Of a stretch of DNA of 35,154 bases, positions 7,770 to 16,222 are shown piece after piece. The stretch covers positions 1 to 35,154 of the forward strand of contig JAUSLQ010000108.1 in the NCBI GenBank assembly GCA_030645675.1, read 5' to 3'. The position numbers and the translations under genes were made by a program. The DNA comes from Actinomycetota bacterium (GTDB lineage Bacteria; Actinomycetota; Acidimicrobiia; Acidimicrobiales; Ilumatobacteraceae). Position 1 is the stretch's first letter. The number at the start of each line of letters is the position of its first letter. The notes under the pieces are model-generated. The model saw only the letters and a list, made by a program, of their open reading frames with translations, was not told the DNA's origin and did not search any database.

Positions 7770-9587
7770 TTGGCACTGCTCGCCTACGACCCCGACGGCG
7801 TCGGCCGCCTCCACCTGTCGCTCACCCGCGCCCTGGAGCAGCTGCGCACGGTCGGCTGCACCGACCCCGCCGCGGCCGAGGCCATGCGCTCCGTGCGTCG
7901 CGCCGCCAGCCAGGTGGACCAGGTGTGGCTGCCGCTCGTCTTCCGTCTGCTGAGCACCGATCCGCTGTCGAGCGCGCAGCGCCGTAACGAACACATCCAC
8001 GCGCTCGATCAGTCACTGATCCGTGTGATGGCCGAGGGTTACGGCTGGGCCGCGCAGCACGACCCGCTCTCCGACGACGTCACGCGGGTCACCGCCGAGG
8101 AAGCACGGGCGCTGGGCGCGATGCTGAACTCCGTCGACGAGCTGGCGCTGGCCAACGACCCAGAGCAGCTGCTGTGGCTGGCCGGGCAGCTGCAGATCAT
8201 CGGCCGCGACCCGGCGTTGAGCAGCGAGTTCCTGGCCAACTTCGTCAACTGGGACATCCTCACCTACGTGCTGGCCGACCAGCGGGTGCAGTCCTACCGC
8301 GACGACTGGCGCGGCAACGCCGTCACGCAGGCCATCGACGCCGCGTTCGGCGGCCTGATGACCGTCTGGCGACACAGCCTGCCCGAGCAGGCGCTGCACG
8401 CGGGCGAGCGTGCCTCCGTCGCCTCCCTGCTGCCGCCCACCCAGCTGGGCGACCCGTACGTGCAGGCGCTGATGCTGCGCGCGCTGCCCCTCGACTCGGC
8501 AACGCTCGCCGCCGTCACCGACGAGCTGCTGTTGACCTGGCTGGCACGCAAGCACGATCTCGAGCCCGGCAGCTCGATGGACCAGGGGGTCGAGAACGGG
8601 CCCAACGCGGCCGACGTGCTGCTGCCAGCGCTGCTGGCCGACCCGGCCGCGGCCGTGGCGTTCGCCGACCGCGCTGTCGACCACCTGGACGTGCTGTTCG
8701 ACACCCTCGCCGACCCGGGGATCGGCTACCAGGTGCTGCTGCTGGCAACCGACCCGGCGCACACCACACCCCTCGCTGCCGAACGCGTGGTGGTCAGCGT
8801 GCTGAGGTACTTCGAGACCGACCCGTACCACCCAGGGATGGACACCGATGGCTACCCCGGCACCTACGGCCCCTTCCTTGGCGAGCTGGTGGCACCATGG
8901 TTGCTGCAGTTCCTGGGTTCGAACACCGACTGGGCGACGGACCCGGACTACAGGTCGCCCCTGCTGGCCATCGCGCTGCGCGACGACGAGGCGCTGCAGC
9001 GGCTGACGGAGGCCACCCAACGGATGGCAGCCGGCTTCGCGCGCACCCTCGACGGCAGCTCGCAGCAGCAGGCCCAACAGATCGGCGAGCTCCTCACCAT
9101 GATCGGCACGCTCACCGTGGCGCAGCAGGTGGCCGACGCGGACGCCCGCCCCCACGCGTTCAGCATGCTGTGGACGATCGGCGACCTGAGCACCAGCCTG
9201 ATCAAGAACCCGCTGGTCGGCATCGCCGCCGGTGCGGCGCTGGGCTACGTCCACGACCGGCTTGACGACGCCACCACCGGCCCGACTGCCGAACAGGTGC
9301 GCACAACCGGCGAGTGGACCATGGACCATGTGCTCACCGCTGCCGCGGCCAATTGCCTCGCGACGCTGGTGCTCCAGTGGCGCGCCGCCGGTCGCGTCGG
9401 CGCCACCCTCGCTGCCCCTCCCACAGCCGACCCGTCGACGCGTTGCCCATCGACGCACTACCTGCGCGACCTGCGCGACTGGGTCGCCACGCTGCCGGGT
9501 GGCGCCGATGGCCCGCTGGCGGAGGAAGCCAAGGAACTGGTGACCGCGTTCATCAGCGGCACTTCCGCTCAGGAGCATTGTTCGTAG
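7770..9587 (+). CDS. Large protein of unknown function, partner of the WXG100-like protein
   Basis: A 605-residue, mostly helical protein starting at TTG 7770, 3 nt after the small WXG100-like gene; GAGGA at 7753-7757 could serve as ribosome site. Residues 1-65 look like another WXG/LXG-type helical hairpin (YDPDGVGRLHLSLTRALEQL). The centre holds FLANFVNWDILTYVL and long acidic helices. The C-terminal third has a small Ala/Gly hydrophobic stretch (NPLVGIAAGAALGYVHDRL) reminiscent of the membrane-like segments seen in actinobacterial T7SS substrates; I am reminded of DUF6571-type proteins but cannot confirm this. There is no recognisable nuclease, deaminase or other toxin motif, no signal peptide and no immunity gene next door. 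Its function is unknown. Confidence 0.7.
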   Translation: MALLAYDPDGVGRLHLSLTRALEQLRTVGCTDPAAAEAMRSVRRAASQVDQVWLPLVFRLLSTDPLSSAQRRNEHIHALDQSLIRVMAEGYGWAAQHDPLSDDVTRVTAEEARALGAMLNSVDELALANDPEQLLWLAGQLQIIGRDPALSSEFLANFVNWDILTYVLADQRVQSYRDDWRGNAVTQAIDAAFGGLMTVWRHSLPEQALHAGERASVASLLPPTQLGDPYVQALMLRALPLDSATLAAVTDELLLTWLARKHDLEPGSSMDQGVENGPNAADVLLPALLADPAAAVAFADRAVDHLDVLFDTLADPGIGYQVLLLATDPAHTTPLAAERVVVSVLRYFETDPYHPGMDTDGYPGTYGPFLGELVAPWLLQFLGSNTDWATDPDYRSPLLAIALRDDEALQRLTEATQRMAAGFARTLDGSSQQQAQQIGELLTMIGTLTVAQQVADADARPHAFSMLWTIGDLSTSLIKNPLVGIAAGAALGYVHDRLDDATTGPTAEQVRTTGEWTMDHVLTAAAANCLATLVLQWRAAGRVGATLAAPPTADPSTRCPSTHYLRDLRDWVATLPGGADGPLAEEAKELVTAFISGTSAQEHCS

Positions 9588-9603
9588 GTGGCACACTGAT
9601 CAG

Positions 9604-10470
9604 GTGCTGCCCACCGAGATCGCCGAGTTGCCGAGGCCGCTGGCCTTCGTGCTGCCCGGCGGCGGCGCGCTGGGGGCCTACCAGGTGGGCGTGCTGAAAG
9701 CGCTGGCGGAGGCCGGGGTCACCCCCGACCTGATGGTGGGCGTCTCGGCCGGCGCCGTGAACGCCGCGCTGTACACGTGGAACCACGGCGCCGACGGCGC
9801 GCACCGGATGGAAGCGGTGTGGCGCGGCATCCGCCGCCGCGATCTGCTGCGGTTGCACCCCGGCCGGCTGGCCATGGCGTTCGCCGGCCGTCACCCGTCG
9901 TTCCTCGACAACCGACACGGTCATGCGTTCCTGCGCAGGAACTTCGGCCACCGGCTGGTGGAGGACGCCCCCATCCGCCTCGCGTTGGTGGCCACCGACC
10001 TGTCCACCGGCGAGGCGGTCGCGCTCACCAGCGGGTCGGTCGCCACCGCCGTGCTGGCCAGCACCGCCTTCCCCGGTGTGTACCCGCCGGTGGCGATCGA
10101 CGGGCGCATGCTGATCGACGGTGGCGTGGTCGCCGACATCCCGCTGGAGATCACAGCGGCGCTCGGCGCCCGCAGCGCGCTGGTGCTGGCGGTGCCGCCG
10201 CTGGCCACCGTCGGCGATCCACCCACGCGAGCCATCGAGATCCTGTTCCGCGCCAGCACCTTGGGCGTGGAGGCACACGGCCGCACGATCCTGCGCCGAC
10301 CACCGCCCGGCCTGATGGTGGCCGAGATCAGCGCACCACCGTCGTCCCTGACCACCTTCGACGTCGGCCGATCGGCGGGCGTCATCGACATCGGCTACGC
10401 CGCGGCCGCCGAATGGCTGGCGACGGCGGGCACCGCCAGGTCGGCTACGGAATCGGCACCGTCGTCTTGA
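9604..10470 (+). CDS. Patatin-like phospholipase (RssA-type)
   Basis: A 288-residue serine acyl hydrolase. It has the oxyanion loop GGGALGAYQ (residues 19-27), the nucleophile elbow GVSAG with Ser48, and the second half of the Ser-Asp dyad in DGG (Asp172). These enzymes cleave acyl esters of phospholipids or other lipids in the cytoplasm or at the membrane. The GTG at 9604 is supported by family start position and by CACACT at 9592-9597, a possible -10 box exactly 6 nt upstream, giving a leaderless mRNA. The last 26 nt overlap the 3' end of the opposite-strand copper gene, so the two transcripts converge through each other's coding sequence. Confidence 0.9.
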   Translation: MLPTEIAELPRPLAFVLPGGGALGAYQVGVLKALAEAGVTPDLMVGVSAGAVNAALYTWNHGADGAHRMEAVWRGIRRRDLLRLHPGRLAMAFAGRHPSFLDNRHGHAFLRRNFGHRLVEDAPIRLALVATDLSTGEAVALTSGSVATAVLASTAFPGVYPPVAIDGRMLIDGGVVADIPLEITAALGARSALVLAVPPLATVGDPPTRAIEILFRASTLGVEAHGRTILRRPPPGLMVAEISAPPSSLTTFDVGRSAGVIDIGYAAAAEWLATAGTARSATESAPSS

Positions 10471-12181
10471 GCAGCACCTGCTCGGTGTCGGTGATCTGCA
10501 CCACGATCTCCAGCGTCCACTCGCCTGCACGGGGGAACGTCACCGCCCCGCTGTAGTGGTTCGCGCCCTCGCGCACCAGCTCGATCGGCGAGTTGGGAAG
10601 GCCGGCCGACGGCAGCGACACCCGCGCCGAGGCCGACACGATCGGCTCGATCGAGCCGCCGGGCGGGGTCATCACGAGGTGCATCTCGTTGCCGCTGCCC
10701 ACGCTGCCCGGGCTGAGCGACACGATCGCGATCAGGCCGTCGGCCGCCAGTTGCTCGGCGAACGGGCGGCTGGCCACGGGCGGCTCTGGAGGCAGCGCCA
10801 CCACGCCCGCGGCGAAGCCCACCACCACCAAGCCCAGGACGGCCTCGCCCACCATGGTGCGGTGCACCGAGCCGGCGACGCCGTTGCGCAGCAACCAGCG
10901 CGATGCCGCCGCCACCGCCAGCAGCGCGGCCACGACGGCGACCTTGGTGAGCAGCAGCTGCCCCCACTCGGTGTCGGCGATCGTGCTCAGCCCGTCGCCC
11001 AGCTTCAAGGTCTGGGCCACGCCGGTGGCAACGATCAGCGGCACCGAGATGGTGGCGACCAGCGAGAACCGGCGCACCAACCGGTCGCCGTCGGGTTCGG
11101 CGAGGGCGGCGCGGCCGGCGATGGCCAGCAACGCGAGCCCACCGATCCAAACGCTGATCGCAGCCAGGTGCAGCAGATCGACCGCGATCCACGGTGCCGC
11201 CGGGTCGAGGCCGCTGGGGTGGCCTGCGGCCGGGAACGTGTACAGCACGAACAGCGCGGCGGTGAACGCCGACGAACGCCACCAACCCTCACGGCGGTGG
11301 CCGCGCAGCGCCAACAGCCCCGCCAGCAGCAGCGCCAGGCCGGTGCGCACCAGCAGCATCCGCCCGGTCTCGGTGCCGGCCACATCGCCCCACAGCGACG
11401 GGGTGAACGCGTCGCCCAGGCCACCCGCAACCGCCTCCGCGCCGAACAGGCCGAAGGTCGCCGCAGACCCCACCAGCAACGCCGCCGCCGCGGCCACCAA
11501 CAGGCGACCCACCCGGCGACCCACGTGCCCGCCGGCCACCTGCCCGTCGGCGCGCCCGCCGGCCGGACTCTCGGCATGCCCCTCGGCCAGACCGCCGGCG
11601 CGCCCGCCGGCCAGCAACGGCGCCGGCCCTACCAGTGCCCACCCGCCGGCACCCAGCAGCACGATGGCGCCGATCAGCGACAGGAAGCGGGCCACCCCGT
11701 GCCACCACCGCACAGATGCATCGGCGCGTGCGCCCCCGCGAACCCGATCGATCAGCTCCTGCCCGTCACCCGTGGCCGCCGTGCCGACCTGGAAGCTGAA
11801 CGCGCCGTCCACCACGTGCCCGTCGGCCGACGTGACCCGCCACACGACCGCGTAGATGCCGTCGCCCAGGCTGGGCACAGCGGCGCGCACGATCGAGTCG
11901 TCGGCCCCCTCGGCCGGGGCACCGAGCTCGACCGCGCTGCCGCTCGCATCGAACACACGGATGCTGGCCAGCTGGCCTTCGATCGCCTCGTCGAAGTCGA
12001 GCACGATCTCCGCCGGCGGGTCCTCCAGCACGCTGTTCGCCGCCGGCGTGCTGGCCACCAGCGACGCGTGCGCCAGCGCAGTACCCGGTGCCGCCAGCAG
12101 TGCGAAGACGGCCGACAGCACGGCGAGCAGCGCGGCCGTCGCAAACCGCGCGCGCGGAACGGACACCGGGCGGGGCACCAT
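10445..12181 (-). CDS. CopC-CopD fusion copper protein (YcnJ/PcoCD-like)
   Basis: A 578-residue protein in three parts. Residues 1-37 are a signal peptide ending ALA, so the mature chain would begin with His38, the copper-brace histidine of CopC. The CopC domain (about 38-130) also has SADGHVVDG, supplying the Asp and second His ligands. A multi-helix CopD membrane domain with conserved HPSGLDP and DLLHLAAISVWIGGLALL follows. The C-terminal 100 residues form an extracytoplasmic beta domain. The likely role is copper acquisition or resistance at the membrane. The linker between CopC and the second helix is a Gly/Ala/Arg/His-rich stretch with repeated GGR/GGH units. ATG at 12181 overlaps the TGA of the upstream gene by 1 nt (TGATG), so translation is probably coupled. 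Confidence 0.88.
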   Translation of the reverse strand: MVPRPVSVPRARFATAALLAVLSAVFALLAAPGTALAHASLVASTPAANSVLEDPPAEIVLDFDEAIEGQLASIRVFDASGSAVELGAPAEGADDSIVRAAVPSLGDGIYAVVWRVTSADGHVVDGAFSFQVGTAATGDGQELIDRVRGGARADASVRWWHGVARFLSLIGAIVLLGAGGWALVGPAPLLAGGRAGGLAEGHAESPAGGRADGQVAGGHVGRRVGRLLVAAAAALLVGSAATFGLFGAEAVAGGLGDAFTPSLWGDVAGTETGRMLLVRTGLALLLAGLLALRGHRREGWWRSSAFTAALFVLYTFPAAGHPSGLDPAAPWIAVDLLHLAAISVWIGGLALLAIAGRAALAEPDGDRLVRRFSLVATISVPLIVATGVAQTLKLGDGLSTIADTEWGQLLLTKVAVVAALLAVAAASRWLLRNGVAGSVHRTMVGEAVLGLVVVGFAAGVVALPPEPPVASRPFAEQLAADGLIAIVSLSPGSVGSGNEMHLVMTPPGGSIEPIVSASARVSLPSAGLPNSPIELVREGANHYSGAVTFPRAGEWTLEIVVQITDTEQVLLKTTVPIP

Positions 12182-12825
12182 CAGAAGATTCCCGCCGGTT
12201 CCAGACCTGCGGGCGCGGCCCTGCCCACCAGCCAGGCCAGCCGCTCGTGCTCTGGCAGGGCCAGCGCGGCTGCGGGCAGCGCGGTGAGGCCCATCGGCTT
12301 GCGGCTGGCCCACTGCATCGTCATCCGCCCGAGCTCCAGGCGCACGTACTCGGCCGGCCAGTCGGACCAGTCGTAGGCGAAGCCGAGGTCGGCGTGGTGC
12401 AGCAGCGTCTCGCGCCAGCGACGAAACGGAAGGTCGCCGACGGGCACCGAGCCCGCGAACGTGCTGCCCGTGCCCTGCCAGCCCGGCGGTGTCATCGCCG
12501 CCCAGGCGGCCTCCAGCCGGGAGTTGGCGTCGGTCAGGTCGGCGAGGTGCTCGGTGGCGGGGCGGCCGGCCCCGGCGTCGATGTCCGACGCTCGCTGCTG
12601 CGCACCGCCCGGGTACTGGGCGCCCACCTCCCCACGGTTGGCGGCCAGCAGCATGCCGGTGTGGCTGTCGGCGTTGCGCGCCAGATGGGCCAGCACGTGC
12701 CCCACCGTCCAGCCGGGCAGCAGGGATGGTGCGGCGACCTGCGCGTCGGTCAGCCCGGCCAGGCCATGCAGCAGCTGCGCGTGCGCTGCTGTCGCCCCGC
12801 TGACATCGCGTTCCACGGCGTTCAT
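12181..12825 (-). CDS. Maleylpyruvate isomerase (MDMPI) N-domain / DinB-like family protein
   Basis: A 214-residue protein of the mycothiol-dependent maleylpyruvate isomerase family (TIGR03083 type). The family signatures are the four-helix start HAQLLHGLAGLTDAQV, the SLLPGWTVGHVLAHLARNADSH segment with metal-binding histidines, and WRETLLHHADLGF. Members are metal-dependent thiol transferases or uncharacterised DinB-fold proteins of actinobacteria. ATG at 12825 has a good ribosome site (GAGAGG, 5 nt upstream on the minus strand). Its stop overlaps the start of the CopCD gene, so the two are one unit, but a biochemical link to copper is not evident. Confidence 0.8.
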   Translation of the reverse strand: MNAVERDVSGATAAHAQLLHGLAGLTDAQVAAPSLLPGWTVGHVLAHLARNADSHTGMLLAANRGEVGAQYPGGAQQRASDIDAGAGRPATEHLADLTDANSRLEAAWAAMTPPGWQGTGSTFAGSVPVGDLPFRRWRETLLHHADLGFAYDWSDWPAEYVRLELGRMTMQWASRKPMGLTALPAAALALPEHERLAWLVGRAAPAGLEPAGIF

Positions 12826-12858
12826 CAACCTCTCACCGTAACCGCCTGCGCAGCTGGC

Positions 12859-12864
12859 TACCTT
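12859..12864 (+). promoter_or_regulatory. Predicted -10 box for gnd-zwf (leaderless)
   Basis: TACCTT fits TANNNT and ends exactly 6 nt before the gnd ATG, the geometry of leaderless actinobacterial transcripts. There is no Shine-Dalgarno sequence in front of the gene, which agrees. Confidence 0.5.
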
Positions 12865-12870
12865 GTGCGC

Positions 12871-13890
12871 ATGCAGATCGCGATGGTCGGACTGGGGCGC
12901 ATGGGCGCCAACATGGTGCGCCGCTTGCAGCGCGCAGGGCACACGTGCGTCGCCTACGACGTCAACGAGGGCGCCGTGGCGGCGATGGAGGCCGAGGGCG
13001 TCGCCGGCGCCCGCTCGCCGGAGGAGGTCGTGGCCGCACTCGCCACGCCCCGCCACATCTGGTTGATGGTGCCCGCCGCGTACGTGGCCGGCACCATCGA
13101 ACGGTTCGAGCCGTTGCTGGCCCCTGGCGACACCATCATCGACGGCGGCAACTCGTGGTACCGCGACGACGTCGACCGTGCCGCGCCGCTGGCGGCCAAG
13201 GGCATCCACTACGTCGATGTGGGCACCAGCGGCGGCGTGTTCGGGCTGGAGCGCGGCTACTGCCTGATGGTCGGCGGGCCCACCGAATCGGTGCAGCAGC
13301 TAGCGACGGTGTTCGATGCGCTGGCCCCCGGCGTGGCCGCCGCGCCGCGCACCGATGGGCGCACGGGCCAGCCGGGCACGGAGGAGCACGGCTGGCTGCA
13401 CTGCGGCCCAGTGGGCGCCGGCCACTTCGTGAAGATGGTGCACAACGGCATCGAGTACGGGATGATGGCCGCCTACGCCGAGGGCTTGAACGTGCTGGCC
13501 AAGGCCAACATCGGCTCCGAGGCGCGGGCGAACGACGCTGAGACCGCGCCGCTCAGCCACCCGCACTACTACCAGTACGACATCGACCTGGCGGCGGTCA
13601 CCGAGCTGTGGCGGCGCGGCAGCGTGGTCACCAGCTGGCTGCTGGACCTCACCGCCGAGGCGTTGCACACCGACCCGTCGTTGAGCGCCTACGAAGGCCG
13701 GGTCAGCGACAGCGGTGAGGGTCGCTGGACGATCCATGCCGCGGTCGACGAAGGGGTGCCCGTACCCACCCTGGCTGCGTCACTCTGGGATCGCTTCTAC
13801 TCACGCGACCGTGGCGACGTGGCCCACAGGGTGCTGTCGGCGATGCGGGCCGGCTTCGGCGGCCACCACGAAGTGAAGGCCCCGAAGTGA
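12871..13890 (+). CDS. gnd: 6-phosphogluconate dehydrogenase, short (decarboxylating) type
   Basis: A 339-residue enzyme that oxidises and decarboxylates 6-phosphogluconate to ribulose 5-phosphate. The cofactor loop is VGLGRMGANM at the N-terminus, and DGGNSWYRDD, VGTSGGVFGLERGYCLMVGG and GHFVKMVHNGIEYGMM are the substrate-site motifs, including the catalytic Lys and the His-Asn pair. The length matches the short YqeC/GndA-like branch (about 300-340) rather than the 470-residue E. coli form. ATG at 12871 is chosen because of the -10 box 6 nt upstream; an in-frame GTG at 12865 is possible. The stop overlaps zwf (GTGA), placing both NADPH-forming pentose phosphate steps in one operon. Confidence 0.93.
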   Translation: MQIAMVGLGRMGANMVRRLQRAGHTCVAYDVNEGAVAAMEAEGVAGARSPEEVVAALATPRHIWLMVPAAYVAGTIERFEPLLAPGDTIIDGGNSWYRDDVDRAAPLAAKGIHYVDVGTSGGVFGLERGYCLMVGGPTESVQQLATVFDALAPGVAAAPRTDGRTGQPGTEEHGWLHCGPVGAGHFVKMVHNGIEYGMMAAYAEGLNVLAKANIGSEARANDAETAPLSHPHYYQYDIDLAAVTELWRRGSVVTSWLLDLTAEALHTDPSLSAYEGRVSDSGEGRWTIHAAVDEGVPVPTLAASLWDRFYSRDRGDVAHRVLSAMRAGFGGHHEVKAPK

Positions 13891-15290
13891 CCACGGCCGC
13901 CACTCAGCCACCGGCCGACGCGCTGGTCCTGTTCGGCGCCACCGGCGACCTCAGCAAGCGCAAGCTGTTCCCCGCGCTGTACCGCATGGAGGATCACGGC
14001 TCGCTGAACGTGCCGGTGGTGGGCGTCGCTCGCAGCGACTGGAACGACGCCGCGTTCTGCCAGCACGCGCACGATTCGATCCTTGCCGCCATCCCCGATG
14101 CGAAGGCGGCAGTCATCGATTCGCTGCTGGCCCGGCTGGATCTCATCCAGGGCGACTACGCCGACCCGAAGACGTGGAAGTCGTTGGCCTCCACGCTGCG
14201 CAAGCACAAGAGCGAGCATGCCGTGTTCTACATGGCCATCCCGCCCAGCATGTTTCCCACGGTCGCCCAGTCGTTGGCCTCCGTGGGCCTCAACGACCGC
14301 GGCCGCATCGTGGTGGAGAAGCCCTTCGGCCGCGACCTCGCCAGCGCGAAAGACCTGAACACCCTGCTGCACACGGTGTTCCCGGAGGAACGCATCTTTC
14401 GCATCGACCACTACCTCGGCAAGGAGAGCGTGGAAGACCTGCTGGTGTTCCGCTTCTCCAACACGTTGCTGGAGCCCGTGTGGAACCGCAACTACGTGCG
14501 CAGCGTGCAGATCACGATGAGCGAGACGATCGGCGTGGAGGGCAGGGGCAGCTTCTACGACGGTGTCGGCGCGATCCGCGACGTGCTGCAGAACCACCTG
14601 CTGCAGGTGCTGGCGTTGGTGGCGATGGAGCCGCCCGCCGGCCCGGCGAGCAACCACCTACAGGACGAGAAGGCAAAGGTGTTCGCTGCCATGCGGCCCA
14701 TCGACCCGACAGCGATGGTTCGCGGCCAGTACGTCGGCTACCGCGACGAGCCAGGTGTCGCACCCGACTCGTCGGTGGAGACGTTCGTGGCCGCGCGCGT
14801 GGAGATCGATTCGTGGCGTTGGGCGGGCGTGCCGTGGTACGTGCGCTGCGGCAAGGCCCTGAAGGAGAACGCGACCGAGGTGGTGGTCGAGTTCCGCGAG
14901 CCGCCCAGCCTGCTGTTCGACGAGGCCGGCGGCCCGGCACCCGAGCGCAACCTGGTGCGCTTCCGCCTCGGCAAGCACGACGGGGTCACATTCACGCTGC
15001 AGGCCAAGACCCCCGGGCCGCACCTCGACAGCCAGAACGTGGATGTCGCGGTCGATTTCGCGGCGGCGCTGGGCATGCGCCGCGAGGCCTACGAGAGGTT
15101 GCTCGACGACGCGCTGGCCGGCCTGCCCCGCCGTTTCGCCCGCGAAGACGTGGTGGAGCAGACGTGGCGAGTGGTGCAGCCCGCACTCGACAGCCCCGAC
15201 GGGGTGCACCCGTACTTCCGCGGCTCCTGGGGCCCGGCCGAGGCCGACCGCGTGATCTGCGGCGACACCTGGTTCCCGCCCTCAACCTGA
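13887..15290 (+). CDS. zwf: Glucose-6-phosphate 1-dehydrogenase
   Basis: A 467-residue enzyme that oxidises glucose 6-phosphate to 6-phosphogluconolactone with NADP+. Key motifs are GATGDLSKRK (residues 17-26, cofactor loop), EKPFG (144-148) and the active-site signature RIDHYLGKE (172-180) with the catalytic His and Lys. Length is normal. GTG start overlaps the gnd stop by 4 nt, so expression should be coupled and both NADPH-producing reactions co-regulated. No opcA or pgl is in the window. Transcription probably ends at the palindrome 3 nt after the stop codon. Confidence 0.95.
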   Translation: MTTAATQPPADALVLFGATGDLSKRKLFPALYRMEDHGSLNVPVVGVARSDWNDAAFCQHAHDSILAAIPDAKAAVIDSLLARLDLIQGDYADPKTWKSLASTLRKHKSEHAVFYMAIPPSMFPTVAQSLASVGLNDRGRIVVEKPFGRDLASAKDLNTLLHTVFPEERIFRIDHYLGKESVEDLLVFRFSNTLLEPVWNRNYVRSVQITMSETIGVEGRGSFYDGVGAIRDVLQNHLLQVLALVAMEPPAGPASNHLQDEKAKVFAAMRPIDPTAMVRGQYVGYRDEPGVAPDSSVETFVAARVEIDSWRWAGVPWYVRCGKALKENATEVVVEFREPPSLLFDEAGGPAPERNLVRFRLGKHDGVTFTLQAKTPGPHLDSQNVDVAVDFAAALGMRREAYERLLDDALAGLPRRFAREDVVEQTWRVVQPALDSPDGVHPYFRGSWGPAEADRVICGDTWFPPST

Positions 15291-15292
15291 CC

Positions 15293-15326
15293 CCACCCCA
15301 CGCGAACTTAAGTTCGCGTGGGGTGG
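15293..15326. terminator. Perfect 34-nt loopless palindrome with GAACTTAAGTTC core
   Basis: The palindrome starts 3 nt after the zwf stop and lies between convergent zwf (+) and the cobalamin ATPase gene (-). All 17 base pairs match, centred on CTTAAG, with arms reading CCACCCCACGCGAACTT. As RNA it would form a long hairpin from either strand, which fits a bidirectional terminator. The core recurs at 27220-27257 and 33520-33570. The rest of the gap (15327-15427) shows no further feature. Confidence 0.65.
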
Positions 15327-15427
15327 TCGACTTCGGGTGGAGGCCGACGGGGTGAGATCGACTGGCTGGATGTGCAGCCCTGCGCCATCAGCACGCGCGA
15401 CCGAACCCCTGTCCGTCCGCGGCCATG

Positions 15428-16222
15428 TCAGCGCGCTCGGCGGTTCGGTACCACCACCACCGTGCCGTCGTCGTCGTAGTGCACGCGCACACTGACGCCG
15501 TAGAACTCGCTGAGTATCTCCGGGCGCAGCACCTGCGCCGGCGAGCCCTCCGCCACCAGCCGGCCCTCGTGCAGCAACGCCAGGCGATCTGCGTACAAGC
15601 CGGCCAGGGTCAGGTCGTGCATCGCCGACACGACGGTGAGCCCGCACTCGGTGCGCATGCGGTCGACCAGTTCCAGCGCCTGCTGCTGGTGGCCGATGTC
15701 GAGCGCGCTGGTGGGCTCGTCGAGCAGCAGCACGGGCGCACCCTGGGCGATCGCCCGCGACAGCACGAGCCGCTGACTCTCGCCACCGCTCAGCGAGTCC
15801 AGCCGACGATCGCTGAAGGCGGCCAGGTCGAGGCGGGCGAGGATGTCGCGCACGATCATCCGGTCGTGGGCCGAGGCCGCGCCGAAGTAGCCGATGAACG
15901 GACTGCGGCCGAGCAACACGTAGTCGAACACCGTCATGTCGGCCGGCAGCACCGGCGCCTGCGGCACGTAGGCCACGCTGCGCGCCCGCTGGCGGCTGCT
16001 CATCGCCGCCGTCTCCGTGCCACCGATGCGGGCCGTGCCGCCGTGAGGCACCAAACCGCACAGCGAGCGCAGCAGGCTGGACTTGCCCGCGCCGTTGGGG
16101 CCGATCAAGCACAACCAACCACCCGCGGGCACACCCAGCGACAGCGGGTGCACCGCCGTGCGCTCGCCGTACTGCACGGTGAGGTCGGTGAACTCCAAAT
16201 CGGTGAACGGCAGGTCGCTCAC
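15428..16222 (-). CDS. btuD: Cobalamin ABC transporter ATP-binding protein
   Basis: A 264-residue ATPase of the FecE/BtuD family. Walker A is GPNGAGKSS (residues 41-49), the Q-loop is YVPQAP, the signature LSGGESQR, Walker B VLLLDEPTSALD and the switch region VVSAMHDLT. It drives import through the adjacent FecCD-type permease. It is last of three overlapping minus-strand genes behind a cobalamin riboswitch, so a corrinoid is the likely cargo rather than an iron siderophore, although the protein family serves both. The GTG start (16222) overlaps the permease stop (GTGA). Confidence 0.9.
   Translation of the reverse strand: MSDLPFTDLEFTDLTVQYGERTAVHPLSLGVPAGGWLCLIGPNGAGKSSLLRSLCGLVPHGGTARIGGTETAAMSSRQRARSVAYVPQAPVLPADMTVFDYVLLGRSPFIGYFGAASAHDRMIVRDILARLDLAAFSDRRLDSLSGGESQRLVLSRAIAQGAPVLLLDEPTSALDIGHQQQALELVDRMRTECGLTVVSAMHDLTLAGLYADRLALLHEGRLVAEGSPAQVLRPEILSEFYGVSVRVHYDDDGTVVVVPNRRAR

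Noticed and set aside
5694-8000. A 768-residue minus-strand open frame spanning several genes
   Set aside because: It crosses two plus-strand genes, an intergenic palindrome and the start of a third, and shows no motif; high-GC shadow.
10556-12376. A 606-residue plus-strand open frame opposite CopCD
   Set aside because: Low-complexity Arg/Gln/His composition; CopC and CopD motifs, signal peptide and start overlap are all on the minus strand.
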